A DNA stretch of 48,112 bases from Nocardia pneumoniae NBRC 100136 (GTDB lineage Bacteria; Actinomycetota; Actinomycetes; Mycobacteriales; Mycobacteriaceae). The stretch covers positions 1-48,112 of the forward strand of contig NZ_BAGF01000019.1 in NCBI RefSeq assembly GCF_000308755.1. The letters run 5' to 3'. Positions 42,803 to 48,112 of the stretch are shown piece by piece. Position numbers and translations under genes: made by a program. The notes under the pieces were generated by a model, which searched no databases, had not been told where the DNA came from, and saw nothing but the letters and a program-made list of their open reading frames with translations. Position 1 is the stretch's first letter, and the number at the start of each line of letters is the position of its first letter.

Positions 42803-43491
42803 GCCGACCGTACGTTTTGCTCTCGGTCGCGGCCAGCGTCGACGGCTACATCGATGACACCACCGACGAACGGTTGCTGGTCTCCAACGACGCCGACTTC
42901 GATCGTGTCGACCAGGTGCGCGCCGAATCCGACGCCATCCTGATCGGTGCCGAGACCCTTCGCCGGGACAACCCGCGCCTGCTGGTCAAGAGCGCGGCAC
43001 GTCGGCAAGCGCGGGTCGCGGCGGGCAAGCCCGCGAATCCGTTGAAGGTGACCGTCACCAGGACCGGTGACATCGATCCGGGTGCACGCATGTTTCACCA
43101 CGGCGTCGAGGCGGGCCGTCCGGTGGTGTACACGACCCCTGCGGGTGCCGAGAAGCTCGCCGGAGCGCTGGATGGCATCGCCGATGTGGTGCCGATCCGA
43201 GCGGACCGCGACTTCTGGGCAGCGGTCCTGGACGACCTCGGCGACCGTGGCATCGGCCGGCTGATGATCGAGGGCGGCAGCCACATCCACACGGCGATCC
43301 TCTCCGCCGGTCTGGCGGACGAACTGCACTACGCGGTAGGCCCCATGGTGGTCGGCGACCCAGCCGCCCCGCGGTTTCTCAACGCGGGCGAGTATCCGGG
43401 CGGTTCCACGCGCCGGATGCGGTTGATCGATGTCACCCAGATCGGCGACGTCGCCCTGCTGCGCTACCAACCGAAGGAGACTCGGCAATGA
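42799..43491 (+). CDS. RibD C-terminal domain / dihydrofolate reductase-like reductase
   Basis: The 230-residue NAD(P)H-dependent pyrimidine-type reductase starts RPYVLLSVAASVDGYIDD, with DAILIGAETLRRDNPRL, the IEGGSHIHTAIL cofactor loop (about 157-168) and the end DVTQIGDVALLRYQ, all typical of the RibD_C fold that reduces ribosylamino-pyrimidines in riboflavin synthesis. There is no deaminase domain and no riboflavin gene nearby, so it likely serves another pathway, perhaps a specialised pyrimidine or pterin product. It is coupled to the HTH-TPR gene and lies 64 bp before the membrane protein gene on the same strand. Confidence 0.9.
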   Translation: MSRPYVLLSVAASVDGYIDDTTDERLLVSNDADFDRVDQVRAESDAILIGAETLRRDNPRLLVKSAARRQARVAAGKPANPLKVTVTRTGDIDPGARMFHHGVEAGRPVVYTTPAGAEKLAGALDGIADVVPIRADRDFWAAVLDDLGDRGIGRLMIEGGSHIHTAILSAGLADELHYAVGPMVVGDPAAPRFLNAGEYPGGSTRRMRLIDVTQIGDVALLRYQPKETRQ

Positions 43492-43555
43492 CCGAGTCCG
43501 CCGGTATGCAACGTATTTCGCCCGCCGTGACGGTCGCCGACCTAACCTGTTCCGG

Positions 43556-44422
43556 GTGAGATCGTCTGCGAATGTGGACCACGATCCGACCGAGATCCCA
43601 TTGGTCCCGGACCCGCCGTCATCGACGGCGGGATCGATCCCCGGCGGTCCCGCCAGCCCGGTGACCAGTCGCGTGAAGTGGTTCACCGGCACGGCTGTCG
43701 TGGTGGCGACTGGCTTGGTCGTCGCCGGTGTCGTCATGGCGGCGGTCGGCGATGACATCAGCAGTGTCACGTTGCTTGCGTTCGGCTTCGTGCTGATGCT
43801 GGTTGTGCTGCGACCGCTCACCCGTCAGGTGTTCGATCAGCAGGCCGACCAGATCCGCAGCCGGGTCGACGCACAGGCGCAGACGTCCAACTTCGTCATC
43901 AACGCCTCTGATCAGGCCGTGATCAGAGTGGATTCGCTCGGTTCGGACGCCGGGACGATGCGGGCGTCCGCGTCGTTGGAGAAGCAAGAGGCGATTCTGC
44001 GTGAGATGTACACCCAGGGCCTGGCTCAGGCCAAGGTCAGTTTCCTGATCAGCATCGTCTTCGCCAGCGCGGGCGCCGCCCTGCTCATGTTCGGGGTCTT
44101 CCTGGCCATCGTCAACGCGTCCACGCCCGATGGCCAGGAGTACGCCAGTATCGTTTCGCTGTGCGCCGGGATAGTCACCAACGTCATCTCCTCGATTTTC
44201 TTCGTGCAGTCGAATCGAGCCCGGCGGGACATGGCGCAACAGGGCACTCACCTGCGTGAGGAAAGCCAGGAGGATCGGCGCCTCAGCGCGGCACGCGAGA
44301 TCGCCGCGGGCATAGGAAACGACGAGCTCCGCGACACGGTGCGGGCAAGGCTGTCCATGACACTGCTCTCGGTAGACCACGACCTCGTGGTAAAGAACCA
44401 TGCTGCGCCAGAACAGGTTTAA
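43556..44422 (+). CDS. Membrane protein resembling TRADD-N-associated transmembrane domain
   Basis: The 288-residue product has four hydrophobic helices, at about 43-64, 69-86, 163-186 and 199-216. The first pair and an intervening Gln/Ala-rich soluble segment (88-160) precede a second pair with a tail RRDMAQQGTHLREESQEDRRL then AAGIGNDELRDTVRARL. The second half matches, from memory, the TRADD-N-associated 2-TM domain (CyanoTRADDas_TM, PF20712) found with apoptosis-like and conflict-system proteins. There is no TRADD-N domain in this chain. GTG 43556 has TAACCT 7 nt upstream and no ribosome site; GTG 43574 is an alternative. The function is unknown; the family call needs a profile search. 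Confidence 0.68.
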   Translation: MRSSANVDHDPTEIPLVPDPPSSTAGSIPGGPASPVTSRVKWFTGTAVVVATGLVVAGVVMAAVGDDISSVTLLAFGFVLMLVVLRPLTRQVFDQQADQIRSRVDAQAQTSNFVINASDQAVIRVDSLGSDAGTMRASASLEKQEAILREMYTQGLAQAKVSFLISIVFASAGAALLMFGVFLAIVNASTPDGQEYASIVSLCAGIVTNVISSIFFVQSNRARRDMAQQGTHLREESQEDRRLSAAREIAAGIGNDELRDTVRARLSMTLLSVDHDLVVKNHAAPEQV

Positions 44423-44571
44423 GGTCCGCGCCCTTCGCCGAAGAGCGCAAGCCGCCCGTCCTAGTGCCCAGCCCAGACAGGTTCGCTGGGATTCGAGTTC
44501 AGTAACTCGACGAGGTTAGTCAAATGGCGGCACGATACGCCGTGGCCAACCGCCATTCGACTACCCTCGCG

Positions 44572-44618
44572 GCCTCGTCCATGCCGGGCGGTTACAGCGG
44601 AAGCTGTCTGGACGAGGC
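44572..44618. terminator. Nested hairpin between convergent genes
   Basis: GCCTCGTCCA (44572-44581) pairs perfectly with TGGACGAGGC (44609-44618). Inside, ACAGC-GGAA-GCTGT forms a second 5-bp stem with a GNRA-like loop. A separate AATGGCGG/CCGCCATT repeat lies at 44523-44557. It is probably a bidirectional terminator; a small structured RNA is possible. Confidence 0.6.
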
Positions 44619-44654
44619 GCTAGTGTGCAAGCTGCAGCGATGATGGCGTGCCGC

Positions 44655-46055
44655 TCATAACTGCGTTTCGTTGTGCCGATCGGCCGTTACGTTTGATCGA
44701 ATCGCCTCATGCAGTTCGGCGGATGCAGTTCGGCCGCGCTCATCCGGGGGTATGGCCGCGAGAACTTGCTCACCCAGCCATATCTCGAACCTGGTCCGCG
44801 ATTCGGCCGGAAACACCTCCAAGGTCGCGGTCGCATGACGGGCGCCTTCGGTGGAGTCGCCGGTCCGCACATGGCAGAGCGCGCGTTGCAGTTCGATCCC
44901 GAGCCGTCCACCGGTATTGACCGGCGGATACAGTCGCAGCGCCGTCTGCTGCGCCTGCTCGGCGGCCTCGAGATTCCCCAGATACGAGTAGACGAAGCTC
45001 TCGGTGAATCGTATCCGCTCCTCTGGATATGCCCAGCAGTGCGCGCCGTGGTCCCTGGTCATGTCCGGCGGCAGCGCCGCGAAGGTGTCGCGTAGCTTCT
45101 CGAGATCGGTTTCGGCCTCATCCGCGCGGCCCAGCATCGCGAACGATTGCGCACGAGCGGCCAGCAAACTCGGCCGACCAGCGACCGGCCCTTTCGCCAT
45201 CAGTTCTTCGGTCTCATTGACCGCATCGATGATCAGGTTCGGTGGTCGCCCATCATAGATGTCGCGAATGGCCGCACGCCCGCGGATGTAGAGCATGATG
45301 TGCGAATCGCCGGAAGAGTCCGCGGCGTACCGGGCGGTGCGCCACCACCGCGCTGCCTCTGTCCGATGCCCCAGATCGCGGACCGTCTGAGCCATGTAAT
45401 GGCTGAGGAGCGCGCCGATCTTGTACAGCTCCAGTCGCCGACCGGTCTTCGAGGTCTGGCTTATCGTTGCTTGCAGGCCCAGGAGGTCTGTCACCAGCAT
45501 CTCGGACAGGCGGCTCAACACCACCGCACCATCGCGATACACCTCGCCGTACTCGCGGACGACGTCGTGCCAGTCTGCGAGATCGGTGGCCGCTCCTTCG
45601 GGCATGAGCTGATTGAGGCCGTGCCTGGTCAATTCGAGGCCGAGCGCTGTGCCTACGCCAGTCAGCGAGGCGTTGCGTAGGAAGGTACGTCGCAGCACGT
45701 CGTCGACCTCCTCTCCGGCAAGCAGAGTCGGCGCATCGCGGTCCGCCTCAATGGTAGCGGCTCCGACGCCGCGATCCGGAGGCCGAAAACCGAGTTCCGC
45801 GTCCGTCGCCACGCCGAGAACGGCACGCAGCCCGGCGCGGCAATCCTTGCTGGGCCAGCGGAACACGCCCCGTTCGAGTTTCCCGATGTAATTGCTGGTG
45901 AACTGGACTATCTGTCCGCGTTCGTGAAAGACCCAGGCGTTCACCAACTCCGCGAGTTCCGCGCGTGATAACGGATGTCCGCTGGTGTGTGAGCGAATCC
46001 GCCTTCGAGCGGCACTGAGCTGATTGTTCGGTTCTCGCAATGCCCCACCATCCAT
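44655..46055 (-). CDS. XRE-like HTH regulator with TPR-like C-terminal region
   Basis: The 466-residue product has an N-terminal HTH (about 12-70) with PLSRAELAELVNAWVFHE, TSNYIGKLERGVFRWPSKDCRAGLRAVLGV, and a long helical C-terminal region with repeat-like pairs (ARYAADSSGDSHIMLYIRGR, SFAMLGRADEAETDLEKL, SYLGNLEAAEQAQQTALRLYP) typical of actinobacterial regulators that read peptides or proteins through TPRs. It differs clearly from the regulator at 41420, so it is not a recent duplicate. The ribosome site GGAGAGG is 10 nt before the ATG at 46055. Convergent with the TRADD-TM-like gene, it reads away from the small gene at 46284. Confidence 0.9.
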   Translation of the reverse strand: MDGGALREPNNQLSAARRRIRSHTSGHPLSRAELAELVNAWVFHERGQIVQFTSNYIGKLERGVFRWPSKDCRAGLRAVLGVATDAELGFRPPDRGVGAATIEADRDAPTLLAGEEVDDVLRRTFLRNASLTGVGTALGLELTRHGLNQLMPEGAATDLADWHDVVREYGEVYRDGAVVLSRLSEMLVTDLLGLQATISQTSKTGRRLELYKIGALLSHYMAQTVRDLGHRTEAARWWRTARYAADSSGDSHIMLYIRGRAAIRDIYDGRPPNLIIDAVNETEELMAKGPVAGRPSLLAARAQSFAMLGRADEAETDLEKLRDTFAALPPDMTRDHGAHCWAYPEERIRFTESFVYSYLGNLEAAEQAQQTALRLYPPVNTGGRLGIELQRALCHVRTGDSTEGARHATATLEVFPAESRTRFEIWLGEQVLAAIPPDERGRTASAELHEAIRSNVTADRHNETQL

Positions 46056-46283
46056 GCTCGGCGAACCTCTCCGGCGGAATCATCGCAGCCGGGCCGCCGC
46101 CGCACCGCCGGATCGGCGACCCTCCCCGGAATCTCCCCGAAAACGGCTCGCCGCCAGGCATTCTGACCGGCTCCCGCAGGCCGGAAGCTGGTGCACAGCC
46201 CCGCCGCCGGGTTGATGCCGATCCGCGCATCGGCAACCCCGGCGGCGGGCGCTTCTAACGGCTACGAATACGACAGGGGTGAA

Positions 46284-46610
46284 ATGGTGGGGTTCGATTG
46301 GTGGCGGGAAGCCGAGCCGGACGAAACGTCGCCGCAGGCGATCATCGACCGTGTGCAGGCCGAGTGGCGTGCCGAGCGCCGCCGCGAGCGTCTCCGGGCC
46401 GAGCGGGCCGAATCCGGGGACGCCGGGCTGTGGCCGACCGGGTGGCCACACGAAGCGCCAGAACATGCGCTGAGTGTGTCGGAAGCGCACTGGACCATGC
46501 AGCGCCACAGGGGATGTCGCGCCGACCAGTGCCCACGTAAAGCGGCGGCCCGGCAAACGCTCATCGATGCCGGGCGCATGGTTCCGGACACCTCACGTGA
46601 GATGCGGTGA
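46284..46610 (+). CDS. Small His/Cys-motif protein
   Basis: The 108-residue product has a start MVGFDWWREAEPDETSP, a charged helix (AEWRAERRRERLRAERAE) and a C-terminal motif HRGCRADQCPRKAAARQTL with CX4C after His. Proteins of this kind are common in Nocardia and related genomes near HTH regulators, as I recall, but have no known role. The ATG at 46284 has AGGGGTGAA just upstream; a GTG-like start back to 46191 is less likely. It is divergent from the XRE-TPR regulator, which may control it, and convergent with the following small gene. Confidence 0.75.
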   Translation: MVGFDWWREAEPDETSPQAIIDRVQAEWRAERRRERLRAERAESGDAGLWPTGWPHEAPEHALSVSEAHWTMQRHRGCRADQCPRKAAARQTLIDAGRMVPDTSREMR

Positions 46611-46624
46611 CGCTCGGGCGGCGG

Positions 46625-46819
46625 TCACCGACCGCCGTGCGGCACGGGGATGGACGGTCCGTCTCGGTCGGCTACATCGAGCACGCGTTTGGCCCGCCGC
46701 AAGACAAGGCAGCGCGGGGAACAGATGCTGTGGATTTCGAGGGCGCGCTCGGCCTGGCCCGGTGTAAGTGGGCCGGGGTCGGCGAAGCAGTCGCCTATAT
46801 TGGAGATTATCGATCGCAT
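46625..46819 (-). CDS. Small His/Cys-motif protein downstream of the PQ-loop gene
   Basis: A 64-residue ORF with coding-like codon use. The middle PLTPGQAERALEIHSICSPRCLVLRRAKRVLD has H-x2-C-x3-C followed by basic residues, the same pattern as in the convergent protein ending at 46610. It starts 6 bp after the stop of the PQ-loop membrane protein gene, so it is probably in its operon. A ribosome site is weak (GAAGG is 14 nt away). The motif may bind a metal. The function is unknown; it is short enough that chance cannot be excluded. Confidence 0.6.
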   Translation of the reverse strand: MRSIISNIGDCFADPGPLTPGQAERALEIHSICSPRCLVLRRAKRVLDVADRDGPSIPVPHGGR

Positions 46820-46825
46820 CGGTGG

Positions 46826-47455
46826 TCAGCCAACCTTCACCGGAACCACAGAATCCTCGGTGAATCGACCACGACCAATGGTAAGGGTCACCAAGCCGAC
46901 ATTGCCCGCCGTGGAAACCAGCGGACCGGCGATCGATGTGAATTCGACGCCGCTCACCATGAGAACGCCGATCAAGCCGAGGCTGTTGGCGAAGGCATTC
47001 GCGGCGAAGGTTTGCCAGGTTTCTTCATGGGGTTTGGACCACGCATGCCGGACCGTCGGGATGGTGGCAATGAGATTGGCGCAAATGGCGAATAATGCAC
47101 CGAAAACCTTCTCCGACACACCGACGGTCACCATGACACACGCGATCGAAGAAATCAGGCAAGCCCAGTCGATATTATCGCCCGGTCGCAGACCGGACCC
47201 ATGGGTAAAGCCGACGGCGATTACCGCGGCATTCATGGCCGCCGCCGCGGCGTTGATACCGGCGGCGAGATGTGCTCCCTCGATATACGCCACGACCGCG
47301 AATACGGTGTTCGCGGTGCACCACGCCGCCCACGATGCGATGCGCGGCCGCGTGTCACCATCCAGTATGCCGCCCAGATAGGCGATGACACCATACAATG
47401 AAATGCCGACGCTGAGGCACGCCAACGATGTGCTCACATTCCATAAATCACTCAC
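46826..47455 (-). CDS. Seven-helix PQ-loop/SWEET-like membrane protein
   Basis: The 209-residue product has helices at about 8-29, 39-58, 62-82, 96-114, 117-134, 150-168 and 175-192. Two halves carry related motifs: DTRPRIASWAAWCTANTVFAVVAY and ATIPTVRHAWSKPHEETWQTF, the latter close to a PQ-loop signature (P-T-x-x-x-x-W-x-x-P). Proteins with this 3-1-3 plan move sugars or amino acids or act as receptors. I prefer the GTG at 47455, 9 nt after GAGGA; the ATG at 47464 touches that ribosome site. The tail (EDSVVPVKVG) leads into the small His/Cys gene. Confidence 0.8.
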   Translation of the reverse strand: MSDLWNVSTSLACLSVGISLYGVIAYLGGILDGDTRPRIASWAAWCTANTVFAVVAYIEGAHLAAGINAAAAAMNAAVIAVGFTHGSGLRPGDNIDWACLISSIACVMVTVGVSEKVFGALFAICANLIATIPTVRHAWSKPHEETWQTFAANAFANSLGLIGVLMVSGVEFTSIAGPLVSTAGNVGLVTLTIGRGRFTEDSVVPVKVG

Positions 47456-47993
47456 GGGAAACATTCCTCACAGATTCTTGCCGTTGCACGCAGAGAGGGC
47501 CGACAGTGGCGATTGAATCCATACGAACACGCCGAAGGAGACAAGCCGGTGCGCCGATGGGAACCAGGCGTTGCCTTTGGGTAAACGCTTCGGGATGAAT
47601 AGTCCGGGTGCGACTCGGAAGTATCGTGACACGGTGGGCTCGGCGGCACCAATCCAGGACCGCGCTGTAACCATTTCTTAACTAACGGTTTGCGCTGCGT
47701 CCGGCGACGGGCTGTTTCCGCGCGAAGGTCCGGGTGTGAGCCAGGAGACAGATAAATCGCCGCGTAAGTACCTACGTCGCGAAACGCGACATACCTAAGT
47801 ATGTAAATCGCCCAGTGAACTGTCGCGGTCTCCGACGGTGCTCGGTGGTTCTGCACCCATGGGCCGACCCGACTCCCGTTCGGACCGCTCCGCTGAGCGC
47901 CGATGTTCGGCGAACCGCTCCGACCCGGCGCCTGTCCCGGGCCGGAATCCGATCGTTCTGCGCTGTACCAGCCCCGGCCGGACACCATCCCGG
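47456..47993. other. 538-bp upstream region with inverted repeats, no gene
   Basis: This is a relatively AT-rich stretch upstream of the PQ-loop gene. It has GTCGCG-AAA-CGCGAC (47776-47790) next to CATAC-CTAA-GTATG (47790-47803), a tight cluster of palindromes that looks like an operator. The 178-codon minus frame through it (47452-47988) has no coding character. Confidence 0.45.
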
Positions 47994-48112
47994 CGGTGCG
48001 GTGCGGTGCGGTGCGGTGCGGTGCGGTGCGGTGCGGTGCGGTGCGGTGCGGTGCGGTGCGGTGCGGTGCGGTGCGGTGCGGTGCGGTGCGGTGCGGTGCG
48101 GTGCGGTGCGGT
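47994..48112 (+). repeat. Perfect (CGGTG)n pentanucleotide repeat, at least 23 copies
   Basis: From 47994 to the window end every 5-mer is CGGTG with no mismatch (119 bp, 23.8 units); the true end is outside the window. A 5-bp unit shifts reading frame with each copy gained or lost. No ORF on either strand clearly uses it. It may mark a contig end where assembly collapsed. Confidence 0.97.

Noticed and set aside
44572..44618. tRNA or other known small RNA
   Set aside because: It is a nested hairpin without a cloverleaf or CCA end; a terminator between convergent genes explains it better.
47452..47988. 178-codon minus-strand ORF upstream of the PQ-loop gene
   Set aside because: It crosses the palindrome cluster and the PQ-loop start, has mixed composition, and shows no domain.
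47994..48112. CRISPR array
   Set aside because: It is a pure 5-bp tandem repeat with no spacers.

Overview
The window is about 48 kb of high-GC actinobacterial chromosome. Its gene order from roughly 1.9 to 25.8 kb (upp, pmmB, punA/deoD, amiB, amiA, a gamma-glutamylcyclotransferase-like gene, lpdA, glpD, nei2, lhr) matches, from memory, the Mycobacterium tuberculosis segment Rv3296-Rv3309. Together with ESX-type EspC/EspD-like genes at the left end and several helix-turn-helix/TPR regulators at the right end, this points to a mycolic-acid actinomycete, most likely Nocardia or a close relative. I see no tRNA, rRNA, CRISPR array, insertion sequence or integrase.

Layout. (1) 0-1.8 kb: a translationally coupled minus-strand trio of an EspC-like protein, a secreted NlpC/P60 peptidoglycan hydrolase and an EspD-like (DUF2694) protein. 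(2) 1.9-9 kb: nucleobase and nucleoside salvage (upp, punA), a phosphosugar mutase, a crotonase and two overlapping M20 amidohydrolases. Behind upp lie two decaying partial copies of its own 3' end. The amidohydrolase pair is bracketed by an inverted intergenic repeat. (3) 9.4-15.1 kb: a GGCT-like gene, the flavoprotein LpdA, two unknown exported or membrane-anchored proline-rich proteins and a PLP aminotransferase. (4) 15.1-18.6 kb: divergent glpK and glpD for glycerol use, sharing a 195-bp control region with a near-palindrome. (5) 18.7-30.4 kb: an alpha/beta hydrolase beside a remnant of a GlxA-type regulator, the repair genes nei2 and lhr, a histidine phosphatase-like gene, a coupled patatin/SDR pair, a secreted lipase and a lipoprotein. 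(6) 30.7-39.3 kb: a fused indolepyruvate ferredoxin oxidoreductase, an ECF41-like sigma factor, a serine esterase, a cytochrome P450, and a TetR/membrane-protein divergent pair with two clear palindromic operators.

(7) 39.3-48.1 kb is the accessory-looking end. It holds a tannase-like lipoprotein, a small unknown gene that may be cut by an amber codon, an HTH-TPR regulator overlapping a RibD-like reductase, a four-helix membrane protein resembling the TRADD-N-associated transmembrane domain of bacterial conflict systems, a second HTH-TPR regulator, two tiny His/Cys-motif proteins and a PQ-loop-like membrane protein. The window ends inside at least 23 perfect copies of a GC-rich pentanucleotide.

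Many genes here lack a Shine-Dalgarno sequence and instead carry a TANNNT -10-like hexamer 6-8 nt before the start codon, which suggests frequent leaderless transcription. The best candidate for something undescribed is the 41.4-47.5 kb block. The neatest sequence-level oddities are the upp 3'-end duplications and the amber-interrupted small ORF.
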